A stretch of DNA of 64,000 bases, taken from NCBI GenBank assembly GCA_947184155.2, contig CAMXCT020001480.1:292501-356500 (forward strand), given 5' to 3'. Below the pieces are notes generated by a model. That model worked only from the letters and a program-made list of their open reading frames with translations. It made no database searches and had not been told where the DNA came from. Position 1 is the first letter of the stretch. Every line of letters begins with the position of its first letter. Of this stretch, positions 22,682-34,622 are shown one piece after another. The stretch is from Cladocopium goreaui (taxonomy: Eukaryota; Sar; Dinophyceae; Suessiales; Symbiodiniaceae). Both the position numbers and the translations under genes were made by a program.

Positions 22682-22837
22682 GGTCAGCAGATTTCTCCGC
22701 TGCCAGCCTTGCCGGTCTCCTTCGATCTACTGCAGCGACGTCTCTTCCGCACCGTGGATGGGGACCACAGCTTGGGCGACCCCGTGCAGCTCGGCGATCC
22801 GAAGGGTGTCGGTCAAGACCAGATCGTCACCATGGGC
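22682..22837 (+). CDS. Exon, unknown protein
   Basis: After CCATCGCAG| the frame reads GQQISPLPALPVSFDLLQRR then LFRTVDGDHSLGDPVQLGDP KGVGQDQIVTMGE. Strongly G/C-ending codons. The donor is probably GGC|GAAAAC (GA), and the phase joins cleanly to the next exon at 23101. Confidence 0.65.
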
Positions 22838-22882
22838 GAAAACAGTACTGGTTCAAGGATGGGAGTAGCTCTATTTTTGTGA

Positions 22883-22988
22883 TACCCTCTGGTAACCTAA
22901 CATAAGTACATTGAAAATCACATTTTTTCATGGGAAAATCAACTATAGATTGTTATGTTCAATAGCTATGTTAAATTACCAGAGGGTA
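22883..22988. mobile_element. Family C palindromic element
   Basis: TACCCTCTGGTAACCTAACA left, GTTAAATTACCAGAGGGTA right. Confidence 0.8.
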
Positions 22989-23100
22989 CCTACCTTTTCT
23001 CTTTTCCTGTTTTGGTGTTACGAACTGCAGGCGGGTTGTTTACAAGTTTACAGTGTAAGATTGGCAAATTTGGCTGGTTTTCTGAGATCGTTTTTTTGAG

Positions 23101-23154
23101 GAATTATCCCAGCAGCATGATGACCAACTCTTGGTTGTGGTCAAGGAGAGTCAG
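23101..23154 (+). CDS. Exon, unknown protein
   Basis: 54 nt between TTTTTTTGAG| and GTCAG|GTGTCA; reads ELSQQHDDQLLVVVKESQ in phase 0. Both sites and the phase agree with the preceding exon. Confidence 0.55.
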
Positions 23155-23745
23155 GTGTCAGGATTCCAAAGTCGCTGAATTTGTGGATGATGTTGTTTTG
23201 GTCCTGATGGATGCCTACTAAATTATCTAGTTCACCCTCTGGTGCTGAAGAGAAATATCATGAAAGTTTTCTCGGAACCCTAGTGACGAACACTTACGTT
23301 CTTAGTGGGTTGAAGCCACCAGCCCAGTAAACAATGTTGAATTTCTCCATCATTTAGCAACGATCAGACATGATCAGACACACCTATCAAACCTCAAAGC
23401 GAGCAGAGTATCACCTATCAGGGTCAACTATTGAGGTGTAGTCCATCTTTATCACGGTATAGTTCTGCTACCCAGTGTGAGAAAAAGGACGAACATGGAA
23501 GATTTGTTGTTGAAATCAACATCGAATCAACATGAATCACCATCCCATATGGATAGCCCACAGGAAACATGCACATTTACCAACTTAGCTGCAGCTATCC
23601 ATTTTTTGTGAACAATTCGATAAGTATCCATTTCAATATCGTTAATTAAAGTGAAATCTGGACAAATCCCATCATCATCCTATAGTAATTTAATCCCTAG
23701 AAATCTCGGGAGAACTCCTGAAAAATCCCACCGAAAAAAACCCAG

Positions 23746-23847
23746 GACGCCCACCACTTTGGACTCTGGCGGTTGGACCAACTTGGTTCGCTCCGAACTG
23801 CTGAGCGTGAGCCCCATGCAGGCGCTGGAAGAGCTGGCTTCCGATCA
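23746..23847 (+). CDS. Exon, unknown protein
   Basis: Between AAACCCAG|G and GATCA|GTGTAG. Reads TPTTLDSGGWTNLVRSELLS then VSPMQALEELASDQ. Likely helical C-half. Good codon composition. Confidence 0.6.
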
Positions 23848-23889
23848 GTGTAGGGCAGAAAAAGTCAGGAAACAATCAGGAAAATTGTT

Positions 23890-23992
23890 ATCTTACTGGT
23901 GCTAAACGCAGGGAATGAGGGAATGATCCGCAATAACTATTCATAATCATCCCACTCCCCCATTCCCATCCATTCCCTACTAAGCACCAGTT
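23890..23992. mobile_element. Palindromic element, unassigned family
   Basis: ACTGGTGCTAAACGCAGGGA left is mirrored by TCCCTACTAAGCACCAGT right. Confidence 0.6.
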
Positions 23993-24038
23993 TATAATTC
24001 CACATTCCATGTATAATTCCTCATTGTTTATTCAGCCA

Positions 24039-24109
24039 CATAAACTGACGTTTTGAACACCTTTTTTTTTACCACCGCAGTTTTATGTGTTCAAAACGTC
24101 AGTTTATGA
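24039..24109. repeat. Inverted repeat with 22-bp arms
   Basis: ATAAACTGACGTTTTGAACA left and TGTTCAAAACGTCAGTTTAT right around a T-rich loop. Confidence 0.85.
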
Positions 24110-24395
24110 TTATGATCATAGGGGAAACTCATTGACACCCCAATTTCATGGCAAGTTTACTGGAAAACATCAATTTGTCCATCAAATCTTGGGGGAAAGC
24201 ATGGGAAAGCCCTATTTCTTGATGGCCATTCTAGTGGGCAAAACGTAAGTTTATGACCAAATAAAGGGGACACCAAATTTGTGGTCATGTTGTGGAAATC
24301 GTCACTTGCCCAAAGATCTTGGGAACTATAATTCTGAGTAAAACCATCATTCACGACATCATGTGGAAGATGATGATAAAGCCACTGAAATTATC

Positions 24396-24508
24396 CCATA
24401 TGCGAACCATGGTGCTGGAATATGTTCCTACAAAACTGGGTCACAAAAAAATATGGGGTATTCATGTTGGCGAGAAAATATACCAGCACCATGGTTCGCA
24501 TTGGGGTA
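24396..24508. mobile_element. Family D palindromic element
   Basis: CCATATGCGAACCATGGTGC left, GCACCATGGTTCGCATTGGG right. Confidence 0.8.
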
Positions 24509-24521
24509 TCTGAAATTTGAG

Positions 24522-24648
24522 GTCGCCGTGTCCCTCGTGTTCGGTCGTCAAACGGCCAGGTGAGCCTCATCAAACATGCAGCCCTAAAGCTGGCGGTTCC
24601 GGATGAGATCCTCCTGTGCCTCAGAATTTTCCGATGGGACAAAAAAGG
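24522..24648 (+). CDS. Exon, unknown protein
   Basis: After AAATTTGAG|GT, only a few bases past a family D element. The frame reads RRVPRVRSSNGQVSLIKHAA then LKLAVPDEILLCLRIFRWDK K, ending at AAAAGG|GTCGTG. It opens immediately after an in-frame TGA, so the acceptor is well constrained. Helical, unknown. Confidence 0.6.
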
Positions 24649-25202
24649 GTCGTGACGTGTTTTTCTTTAAAGAGTTGGTGACAAATCATGGCACTTATGG
24701 CCCTTAACAGTTTTAGATGGAATATCATAGGATTATAACTCCTACAACTAGGTTTTAATATATATACATATATAATACATATATATATACATCACTTGAA
24801 TGAGGTTATAAGCCAGTTTGAACTGGGCTATAACTGTAGGTAACTCAACCAGCAGAAAATGGTTTTGAGTTGCCCAAAAAAGTATCATTTTTCACAATGG
24901 CTATGAAGAATCGGCATTTTTAGTAGGTACTGTAAATCTATACATGGGCCATCCAAACCACATAGAAAACTTTGAAAAATCGCGGAAGGGATTTGTGGGG
25001 TAGACTTAGTCCTGGCGTCCTGGCACAGTGTGGCAGCCGTCTGTGGTATTTTTAGATGACGTTCCGAACGTTAAGTGCGAAATACCAGTGTTTGATTGCC
25101 AGAAAAGTCACAACAGTCACGATGTTCGAATTGGGTCCTTCATATTCTCAGCTTGTGAAAGTGTCAAATTCATACAGATCACGATTCTAATTTTAGATAT
25201 TC

Positions 25203-25330
25203 TACAATGTGGGGTCCCCGAGATAGCTAAGTTGGTTTATAACTTCAATAACTAGGGTTTATGATACTTACAACTATAGTATTCATGGGGTTAACAAAAA
25301 CCAACGTTCACATAACTGGCGGGCTCCACA
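25203..25330. mobile_element. Family B palindromic element (diverged)
   Basis: TACAATGTGGGGTCCCC left; right end decayed (GGCGGGCTCCACA). Confidence 0.65.
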
Positions 25331-25413
25331 AAATCCACTGATTTTAGTGGGAAAAGATCGGAACTTCAACGACTGGGTCAGTTTTTCGTGACTTTTTTGG
25401 TGATCTTCTGCAG

Positions 25414-25454
25414 GTCATCAACATTGGTTCATCAACAAGGCTCAACCATCACTG
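25414..25454 (+). CDS. Micro-exon ending at a family A terminus
   Basis: After CTTCTGCAG| the frame reads VINIGSSTRLNHH and stays open exactly to CACTG|GTTGGTGC, where a family A left end starts. Confidence 0.35.
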
Positions 25455-25566
25455 GTTGGTGCTTTGGAACCATTTGGTTGGTTAGTATATATATATATGT
25501 ATATATGGAGGTTTCCCAAAATATAGTGTGTATATATATATATATAAATGTGGGATTCCCAAATAT

Positions 25567-25687
25567 CTGGTTGGTTCTTTGGAACAATGGAATTGTATGA
25601 CTTTCCATAATATATGGGAATGGGATAATCATCCCAACTTACTTTCACTCCATGATTTTTCAAGATGGTTATGGCACCACCAACCAG
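25567..25687. mobile_element. Family A palindromic element
   Basis: CTGGTTGGTTCTTTGGAAC left, CACCACCAACCAG right. A second family A left end lies at 25452, separated by TATATA runs, so this looks like a nested or duplicated insertion. Confidence 0.75.
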
Positions 25688-25904
25688 ATGAATTCACAAA
25701 AGTTCTGCAACAATAGATGTGTCACAAACACATGTTTTTTTTTCATCCGGCACAGGATCATGAACCAAAATTACCATCTGGTTATGACTAACATAGCCAT
25801 GGAAGCATGGCCCATTTATAGATGATAAACCTGATGGTTTAGCGTTTTAAAAATGCTGATTTCCCAGTTCGCAAACCGTTAAATAGCCAGAGAGTAATCC
25901 CCCT

Positions 25905-27866
25905 TATATACCCATTAAAAGTCTATAAATCACCAGAAATCCCCATTATATCCTTTAAAATCATTATAAATCCTTATAAATCACCATAAATCCCAATTAT
26001 ATCCTATAAAATCATTATAAATCCTTATAAATTCACCATAAATCCTCATTATATCCTATAAAATCATTATAAATCCCTATAAATCACCAGAAATCCCCAT
26101 TATATCCTATAAAATCATTATAAATCCCTATAAATCACCATAAGTCCCCATTATATCCTATAAAATCACTATAAATCCTTTTAAATCACCATAAATCATC
26201 ATTATATCATATAAAATAACTATAAATCCTTATAAATCACCACTATATCCCATAAAATCACTATAAATCTTTTTAAATCACCATTATATCCTATAAAATC
26301 ACTATGAATCACCATAAATCACCATAAATCATTATATCCTACAAAATCACTATAAATCCTTATAAATCACCATAAATCACCATTATAGCCTATAAAATCA
26401 TTATAAATCCTTATAAATCACCATAAATCACCATTATAGCCTATAAAATCACTATACATCCTTATAAATCTTCATAAATCACCATTATATCATATAAAAT
26501 CCATATAAATCCTTATAAATTCCCATTAGATCCTATAAAATCACTATAAATCATTTTAAACCACCATAAATCACCATGATATCCTATAAAATCACTATAA
26601 ATCCTTATAAATCACCATAAATCCCCATTATATCCTATAAAATCACTATAAATCCTTATAAATCCTCATAAATCATTATTATATCATATAAAATCAATAT
26701 AAATCCTTATAAATTCCCATTAGATCCTATAAAATCACTATAAATCCTTTTAAACCCCCATAAATCACCATTATATCCTCTAAAATCACTATAAATCCTT
26801 ATAAATCACCATAAATCCCAATTATATCCTATAAAATCACTATAAATCCTTATAAATAACCATAAATCCCAATTATATCCTATAAAATCACTATAAATCC
26901 CTATAAATCACAATAAATCATCATTATACACTATAAAATCATTATAAATTTCTATAAATCACCATAAATCACCATTATATCCTATAAAATAATTATAAAT
27001 CCTTATAAATCACCATAAATCTTCATTATATCCTATAAAATCAGTATAAATCCCTATAAATCACCATAAATCACCATGATATCCTATAAAATCATTATAA
27101 ATCCTTATAAATTCACCATAAATCCCCATTATATCCTATAAAATCACTATAAATCCTTATAAACCACCATAAATCACTATTATATCCTTTAAAATCATTA
27201 TAAATCCTTATAAATCACCATAAATCCCAATTATATCCTATAAAATCACTATAAATCCTTATAAATCACAATAAATCATCATTATACACTATAAAATCAT
27301 TATAAATCCCTATAAATCACCATAAATCCCCATTCTATCCTATAAAATAACTATAAATCCTTATACATCACCATAAATCATCATTATATCATATAAAATC
27401 ACTATAAATCCTTATAAATCACCATTATATCCTATAAAACAACTATAAATCCTTATAAATCACCATAAATCACCATTAGATCCTATAAAATCACTATAAA
27501 TCCTTATAAACCACCATAAATCACCATGATATCCTATAAAATCACTATAAATCCTTATAAATCACCATAAATCCCCATTATATCCTATAAAATCACTATA
27601 AATCCCTTATAAATCCTCATAAATCATTATTATATCATATAAAATCAATATAAATCCTTATAAATTCCCATTATATCCTATAAAATAACTATAAATCCTT
27701 ATAAATCCTTAAAAATTCCCATTATATCCTATAAAATAACTATAAATCCCTTATAAATCCTCATAAACCATTATTATATCATATAGAATCAATATAAATC
27801 CTTATAAATTCCCATTATATCCTATAAAATCACTATAAATCCTTATAAATCCCCATAAAACACGAT
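25905..27866. repeat. About 2-kb AT satellite, roughly 50-bp unit
   Basis: Tandem variants of ATTATATCCTATAAAATCAC followed by TATAAATCCTTATAAATCACC. Units vary by small indels and point changes. The block has no coding signal and no internal element. Confidence 0.95.
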
Positions 27867-27926
27867 TTTCCCAAGTAGGGGCCTCAACATCAGCCATCAG
27901 CCATCAGCCGATCCGAGTCATCTAAG

Positions 27927-28001
27927 GCTGACAGCCATTGGCGTCTCCATGGGCAAAGTGCACCAGCAGGCGATAGGAAAACCATGGGAAAACCATACAA
28001 T
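27927..28001 (+). CDS. Exon ending inside a family B terminus
   Basis: After GTCATCTAAG|G the frame reads LTAIGVSMGKVHQQAIGKPW ENHT and stays open to TACAAT|GTGAGG, the first bases of a family B element. Continuing at 28122 the frame is kept. A shorter version ending CAGCAG|GCGATA is possible. Confidence 0.45.
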
Positions 28002-28121
28002 GTGAGGCCCCCCAGTTATAAGTTGGTTTATAAGCCCCAGTAACTATAGTTATAAATACCATAAACCATAGTTATTGGACTTATAAACCAGCTCAGCTAT
28101 CTTGGGGGCCTCACATTGTAG
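27996..28121. mobile_element. Family B element acting as a complete intron
   Basis: Near-perfect palindrome TACAATGTGAGGCCCCCC ... GGGGGCCTCACATTGTA. Using the GTGAGG in the left arm and TTGTAG at the right edge gives a 120-nt intron (28002-28121) that keeps the surrounding frame open. Nearly identical to the copy at 54870. Confidence 0.7.
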
Positions 28122-28191
28122 GAAAACCAAAGAGAAAAGGGGGAAAAACATGAAACATTGGCTCAACAAACTCATGTTGGTTGATGATTGA
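28122..28191 (+). CDS. Exon following the family B intron
   Basis: Starts TTGTAG|G and, joined to 27927-28001, reads KTKEKRGKNMKHWLNKLMLV DD before TGA 28189-28191. Lys-rich. Depends wholly on the proposed splice. Confidence 0.35.
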
Positions 28192-28478
28192 ACGAGGATA
28201 TGACTGTGGATATGATACATGATGGTTCGTTGATGATTTTTCGGGAATTATCACTATCCATGAAATGGGAATCCCGTTCTTGACCAACCAGTATTTTTTG
28301 AAACGACATTTTGGGTTTTGAGCACTGTTCACATGAATTAATCAACAACAAAAATGGGATATAATGGAGAGATCCTGGGGATAAAAACAATCATGTGAAC
28401 TTTGGGATTTGAACCAACGATTGGGATTTATAGCCAACCATAGTAGGGATATTTCATGGGATATATGATATATATATA

Positions 28479-28587
28479 CTGATTGGTGGTTTGGAACATG
28501 AATTTTATGACTTTCCATATATTGGGATGTCATCATCCCAACTGACGAACTCATATTTTTCAGAGGGGTAGGTCAACCACCAACCAG
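28479..28587. mobile_element. Family A palindromic element
   Basis: CTGATTGGTGGTTTGGAAC left, CAACCACCAACCAG right. Confidence 0.75.
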
Positions 28588-28611
28588 TTATATATCCCAT
28601 TCTGACCATGG

Positions 28612-28735
28612 TTTCTTCAGCTTGGATGGCTATGGCATGGATCAGCTCACTACGGGTTTTCTGCTGTTCAGCTATCAGTTCATAGCTGGTTCTGAAATGG
28701 ATGTTCACCCATATATAAACAACAAATAGAATATT
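28612..28735 (+). CDS. Possible exon
   Basis: Forward frame FSLDGYGMDQLTTGFLLFSY after TTTCTTCAG; the minus strand also has an open frame here (ELIAEQQKTRSELIHAIAIQ). Strand undecided, plus preferred by context. Confidence 0.25.
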
Positions 28736-29249
28736 TTCTGTGCCTGTACATTCGGGATTCAACCAGCCGTTTGATGGTAACATCATGAGATATGTCACCA
28801 TCGCAACAGGGATTTGATGGTGATTTATAGGGATTTATAGGGATTTATAGTGATATGTAGGGATACCATGGGGATTGATATGAATTTATAGGGGATTGAT
28901 CATGGGAATTACCCGGCCTGGTAAACGTTTACATAGCGAACTGGAAAATCACTATGTTTCATCGGTAAATCAACGAACTAAATGGGCAATTTTCAATAGC
29001 TATGTTAACTTACCAGAGGGTAACTTGGGTTCTGTCTGGGAATGGAGTAGTATACCCCAAAAATCTGATTTAAATGGGGAACGCATTACATTCAAAATAC
29101 TATGGTAAATAGTGGGATTTTGGAGTAATTATACACAATTTTCAATCAAGCACACTTTGGGAACAATATTGGCAAGTCTTGGATTCTCTGGACGAAAGCC
29201 AATGGCGTGTTTCCACTGTGCGATTCTTGCAAATTGGTTGTACTATTGT

Positions 29250-29375
29250 AATTAGATGGATATTGTGTCTACTGGATTCTACAAGTACTATTGTAATTAG
29301 ATTGATATTGTGTCTACTGGATTCTACAAGTACTATTATAACTATAGATTGATATTGTGTCTACTGGATTCTACT
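29250..29375. repeat. Three tandem copies of a 45-48-bp unit
   Basis: GATATTGTGTCTACTGGATT recurs three times with TCTACAAGTACTATT between. Confidence 0.85.
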
Positions 29376-29465
29376 GGGTGATTTGTAGATCGTTGCTCTA
29401 TTTCTATCGTTCCTAGTGTGTGAATCTATGTGATCTGTGCGTTGCTTCTGTGGCGTCTCCACCAG

Positions 29466-29534
29466 GGCGCGCAGTCCTTGCACGTGGCTGCTCAGTGGCA
29501 TTTCAGATTGCTTGTATCACTGGTTTTTGGCCAG
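29466..29534 (+). CDS. Exon, hydrophobic segment
   Basis: Between CTCCACCAG|G and GGCCAG|GACCAT (GA donor). Reads GAQSLHVAAQWHFRLLVSLV FGQ in phase 0, with a short hydrophobic helix at the end. The frame continues to a TGA if the donor is wrong. Confidence 0.5.
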
Positions 29535-30284
29535 GACCATCTGATGTTTGGCTACTCTCTGGTAGTTTGAGAGTTCGCTATGATATACATGGTATCAACA
29601 TTATTGGGGAATACCTATGGTATAATTATAAGTCATACCTGATATACGGTTTTAATTGGTTGCCCATTTATTAACTGTGATAATCTTTGATACCTATTAA
29701 GAATTATATTTTTTGCATAGCTCTTGCGAAATGACCAGAGGGTATCAGTTTAATTCATCCAAGCAGATACCACGGATTACCACAGCGCAAAGATCTTGTC
29801 CTTGGTTACTGAAAAACCCTTCTCCATGGCTGAAAACCATCATGGAATTCCCCGTGTTTTTTTTCATGAAATTCATGACAACATAGGCTAATTCCTTATG
29901 AATCGGATATGAGGATGGGTCAAAACCTATGAAATTATACCATATTTCAGGGAATCAACATCCAGCTATAACATCCATTAACCAGCCATCAAACATCCAT
30001 TAAACATCCATTAATCAGCCATACTGTGGATGGTTGGAAATCCTGCATCACCTTGGATGGTTGAAACCCTGTAAATAATGGGATGTTTACCACCTATCAA
30101 CTGGTGCAGGACCATTAAATCCCATTAAATCACCATTAAATCCCAGTAAATCACCATCAAATCCCATTAACCAGCCATAAATCACCATCAAATCCCATTA
30201 ACCAGCCATTCAACATCCATTCACCAGCCATTAAACATCCATTAACCAGCCATGTCATTCCCCTGTTCCATCGTTTTTTGGTCC

Positions 30285-30401
30285 GGAACTTGCGATGGAC
30301 CGCCGCAACCTGAGATCGCGCCCCAGCGGGACGAGCCGTGCGCCTCGGATCTCATCGGCCTCTTCGCGGACTATCGCCTCTCGGCCCTCGGCGTTTTGTA
30401 A
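30285..30401 (+). CDS. Probable 3'-terminal exon
   Basis: GC-rich island reading GTCDGPPQPEIAPQRDEPCA then SDLIGLFADYRLSALGVL and a TAA at 30399-30401. The acceptor is not clear. A second + frame and a - frame are also open, as is usual in such GC-rich islands, so confidence is moderate. Confidence 0.4.
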   Translation, partial: GTCDGPPQPEIAPQRDEPCASDLIGLFADYRLSALGVL

Positions 30402-30766
30402 CGGCGATGGGGCCCGGGGCGCCCGGGGAACGTAGGAACCGTACAAAAAGTGGGGCCTAAACGTTACCCATATGCGAAGCATGGTGAATAGTGATATATA
30501 TATATATGGGTCAATAGCTATAAGTACCATTTTTAGGGGGATGAACATCCATAAATCCCAGCTATTTTGATGTCCACCAGGGGTACAAGGAATTGACACA
30601 CTGCCATATATATATATATATGAATTATTACTATGGTATTTGGGATATATCACCAATCGGTATATAGTGATATAATGAATATAATCCCATTATATGATAA
30701 TGTACCATCAAATTGTTTGTTATATTCCATTAGATGTCATTATATTCCCATTACCTTCCCTATATA

Positions 30767-30802
<36 letters not shown>

Positions 30803-30816
30803 GTATGTACATAGAT

Positions 30817-30930
30817 CTGGGTAAATTTTAACGACCTCACTGCGACCTCACTGGGAATCATGGTTAATTTTAGGGGAATCATCCCCAAATGGTCTTATTT
30901 CAGGTTAGTGAAATATTATAATTTACCCAG
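30817..30930. mobile_element. Family H palindromic element
   Basis: CTGGGTAAATTTTAACGACC left, TATTATAATTTACCCAG right. A close copy lies at 52061, with partial copies at about 52,320-52,380 and 52,560-52,590. Confidence 0.75.
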
Positions 30931-30938
30931 CCATATGC

Positions 30939-31036
30939 GAACCATGGTGCTGGTATATAAAAACCTACAAAACTGAGTGATTTTGTAAGGGTAAATGTTG
31001 GTGTGCATATTCCAGCACCATGGTTCGCATATGGGC
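30939..31036. mobile_element. Family D palindromic element
   Basis: CCATATGCGAACCATGGTGC left is the exact mirror of GCACCATGGTTCGCATATGG right. Confidence 0.85.
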
Positions 31037-31476
31037 ATTGAAGATGGTTTCCATAGTTTGTTGTGTATGTTTACCAGAGGGTAATCCCCATTATATCCCC
31101 TATAAATTCCTATAAATCCCTATGGCATCCATACACTGTGGAGCCCCTAAACGTTATGTTTGTTGGTTTTTAAACCCCATGAATACTATAGTTATTTGCA
31201 TATGAGGCACCACCCTGTACCAAGCAATCTTGCGATATGGCACAGTACTTCAAAATATGTGGCTAATATGGTTAATATGGTTAATATATTATATAAATTT
31301 ATCTAGTATATGGTTAATGATGGTTGATAATGGGTGATGATGAGTTTCCATAGTCATGGGGCTACCCCAAGCTCACTGGATGGTTTATTTCATGGAAAAA
31401 TCTTCTAAAATGGATGATTTGGAGGTATCCCCCATTTTTTAAAGGAAATTCTCATATGGGGAAGGTTCAAAAGGGA

Positions 31477-31581
31477 TACCCTCTGGTTATTTAACATAGC
31501 CATGGAAAATTGCCCATTTATAGATGGTTTACCTGTGAACAATGGTGATTTTCCATGGCTATGTTATATAACCAGATGGTA
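31477..31581. mobile_element. Family C palindromic element (CTGGTTAT subtype)
   Basis: TACCCTCTGGTTATTTAACA left, TATATAACCAGATGGTA right. Confidence 0.8.
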
Positions 31582-32273
31582 TATGAGGTTTTTTTGTCCA
31601 ATAAACACGTGAAATTTTGAGCAACCAACCAGAGTAGGGACATAGTCATAGTGGGATATATCACCACTAATGACTGATGATGGGGAATAAACCAAACTGA
31701 ATTTGCCATATGACTGGGGAATAAACAATAATCAACATCCAGCTGTCTTATAGCTATTGGATGCTATTGGGGTACTGTAGGGCCCCAGGGTTTGACAAAA
31801 GCCGATAAATATGGGAAGATCGCTCGGGTTGACTTGTCGAAACATACTTTTCAAGGGAAGCAGCAAGTAGGATGGGATGGAATGGCCTCGAGTATGGGCG
31901 ACGACGCCACGACTGGGAACCGGGTATGTTGCTAAAATCTTCAAACTCGAGTATGGGATCATTTTTGTTTGTCATAAGTTAGCTTTGTAAATAGGTTGTG
32001 AGCAACTAAACACAATATATCTGTGCAGCTTTCTACAGTTGTGGCCATTTACCAGTTATAACTACTAACAAAACATAACAAACCCCCATTTATAGAATGT
32101 ATAGTCCCATTGATATAACCAGTTTTAACCATCATCAATCACATGTTTAGCCACTATTAGCCAGCCATAGCTAACCACTATTGATCATCATTCACCATAG
32201 AAATGACAGAAATCACCAGTTATAACTGCCATGGCCATCACTGCATGGTGCTGGCTGACGCACCGTGGGCCAG

Positions 32274-32355
32274 GCCGCTTGGAAGTTCCCATAGAAGGCC
32301 GCCGGACTCCTTTTTTGGACCACCTTCGGGGACCCTTGTGGGGACCGGCCCAAGG
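32274..32355 (+). CDS. Exon, unknown protein
   Basis: Between TGGGCCAG|GC and CAAGG|GTGGGT. Reads RLEVPIEGRRTPFLDHLRGP LWGPAQ. Both splice sites fit the local rule and codons are G/C-ending. Confidence 0.6.
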
Positions 32356-33174
32356 GTGGGTTTATAAATTGGGTGAAGTCATACAGTTAAAGCATGTTAA
32401 AACTCTAGAATCTCTATGAATCTCTAGAACTTCCACTTTTTTGTGGTAATAACATGTTAATTATAAATGAATAAATGGGTGATTTCACTGACAAACATAA
32501 CTGGTATTTTGGGCCATAACTGTAGATGAGACGTGTAGGAAAGAATGATGAGGAAAGTGTAGTTATTGAACCTATAGAAGATTTATTTTCACTATACTAC
32601 AGCATTTTTAGAGGAGGAAACAACATTTTAGAGGTATGAAACAATCCTTAGTATAGTATAGTGATTTACGTGTGGTTTGAAAGTTTTCATGAATCCTTTC
32701 AGGATTTGTTGAGTCACTTAATATTACATAGCTCGCTTTTTTTGGATTCCTTTGGTTCCTTTGGTTCGGTGCAACCTGAAAAAGTTTGTTCAATAAACCA
32801 TCCCGATATCAGCATTTTTATATGTTTAACTATCCGTAACTATCCCCAGTCATGATAGGTTCATGACTGTTTATGGCATTGGGGAAAACCCACATTATTA
32901 TCATTGATCATTATTATTTGCGCATATCCCTGAGATTGTTTTGACCATCAACCAGGTTTCTCTCGAAAATTGGAAGATTACTGTACGACCAGCAAAAAAT
33001 CTGGGAATGACATGGAATCTTTGAAATGTTTCCCCATGTTCCAGCTGTTTTCCAGCTGTTTTCCATAGTTTTCCCCATATTTCCAATTTTCCAACTGTTT
33101 TTCCATAGATTTCCCATGTTTTCCCCATATCTTCCCTAGGCCCTGACCCCTGTGAGAGGTGGACCCTGGGCCAG

Positions 33175-33248
33175 GTTTGCACTACGCGGGCGTGGCTCTG
33201 GCCTTGAACGTCATCGTGAAAGAACGCCTCTGGCGTCAGCCTCCCGTG
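33175..33248 (+). CDS. Exon, membrane-like segment
   Basis: Between GGGCCAG|GT and CCCGTG|GTCAGT. Reads LHYAGVALALNVIVKERLWR QPPV: a hydrophobic stretch followed by basic residues, as at the cytosolic end of a transmembrane helix. First of several hydrophobic exons up to 37 kb, probably one membrane protein. Confidence 0.6.
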
Positions 33249-33451
33249 GTCAGTCAAGCTGCTGTACCATTTGCCACTCGGCCACCATAACATTGGTGAT
33301 GGTCTAATGGCTGGTTGGTCTAGCAATTGGTTGGTTTAATGGCTGGTTAATGGATGGTTTAATGGATGGTTTAATGGTGATTTAATGGTGTTTGAATGGG
33401 ATTTCATAGTGATTTTAGTGGATTTAATGGTGAACTAAAATGGAAATTGAA

Positions 33452-33598
33452 TACAATGTGGGGCCCCCACACGATAGCTAAGTTGGTGAACATAACTTCA
33501 ATAACTAGGCTTTATGATATTTATAACTATATACGTATAGTTGATGGGGTTTATAGACCAATTATGACCAATTTATAACTGGCCCCCCCAACATTGTA
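33452..33598. mobile_element. Family B palindromic element
   Basis: TACAATGTGGGGCCCCC left, GGCCCCCCCAACATTGTA right. Confidence 0.75.
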
Positions 33599-33649
33599 GG
33601 GGATACCATGGGGATTTATAGGGATTTTTTTTCGCGATATAATGGGGAT

Positions 33650-33759
33650 TACCCTCTGGTAAACATACACAATTTCATGGAAACTCACCATTTTTAATTG
33701 GTAAATCAACTATTTCTAAATTGCAATTTTCAATAGCTATTTTAGTTTACCAGAGGGTA
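33650..33759. mobile_element. Family C palindromic element
   Basis: TACCCTCTGGTAAACATACA left, TTAGTTTACCAGAGGGTA right. Confidence 0.8.
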
Positions 33760-33964
33760 AAGATGTTGATAAGTGACCTACATAGATCTTACTATCTTGC
33801 TAGAGATGAATATCTTACTATCATAATTATATCTTAATATCAGTTGATGTGAATATTCTAGAATGTGAATGATATCATCGAATGTGAGTTCATATCTTAC
33901 GATAGATGATGATAGAATATGTTTAGATGGAAGGATCTACAAACCAGCTGAACAGTTCTTGCAG

Positions 33965-34022
33965 GGTACTGTATCTGCCATGCTTGGGGCACTGCTCCTG
34001 AGATTCCAGATGTGGCGCCTAG
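33965..34022 (+). CDS. Exon, membrane-like segment
   Basis: Between GTTCTTGCAG| and CCTAG|GTGGCT. Reads GTVSAMLGALLLRFQMWRL: small/hydrophobic then basic, consistent with one transmembrane helix. The open frame continues on both sides but the splice sites are good. Confidence 0.55.
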
Positions 34023-34289
34023 GTGGCTTTCTAACACCGTTTTTTTCCGCCTTGCCCCATATATTTTTTGTACTCACGACTCAAAAGAGTTTGGATTTTC
34101 ATTCATATCAATTGATTGGTGTAAGATGGTTTAAGGGAACATCTTAACCAGAAGCCATGGTTTTTGCCATCAAATTGATCGGGGTTTCCTGTAAATGTTC
34201 CCATCATCCAATTCTATGATCATAGCATCTCTTTATTGTGAAAATCATATCAAATCCAATCTTTCCGTGTTATGTTTGGAACCGAACAG

Positions 34290-34340
34290 CGATACAGCAG
34301 AGGGGCGGTTGAGGTGAATTTCATGTGGACCGACTTTGAG
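34290..34340 (+). CDS. Exon, unknown protein
   Basis: After ACCGAACAG|; reads RYSRGAVEVNFMWTDFE and ends GAG|GTGGGG. An acceptor 11 nt further in (CAGCAG) is also possible. Confidence 0.5.
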
Positions 34341-34622
34341 GTGGGGCCGTCAGGGCTTGGGTTGTTTTCTAAATGGCCAGTTGGCAGTTTCACAGGAAAG
34401 ACACCTAAAAGACAATGAACATTTTAGAGACACAGTGACTGTTTGGTGGTTTGGAACCTTTTTTATTTTTCCACAATATATGGGAATAGTAACCCCATCT
34501 GACGAACTCATATTTTTCATAAGGGCTCAACCACCAACATCACCAACATCATCAATTTCAGCGACTTTGTGAATTTTGAGCCGAGTCTGTTTGATGTTTA
34601 AAAAAATCACCGGAACACTGAG

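Noticed and set aside
27996..28121. 9-bp duplication GGAAAACCA around the family B copy
   Set aside because: The word occurs three times nearby by itself, and other family B copies show only TA at their edges, so I do not count it as a target duplication.
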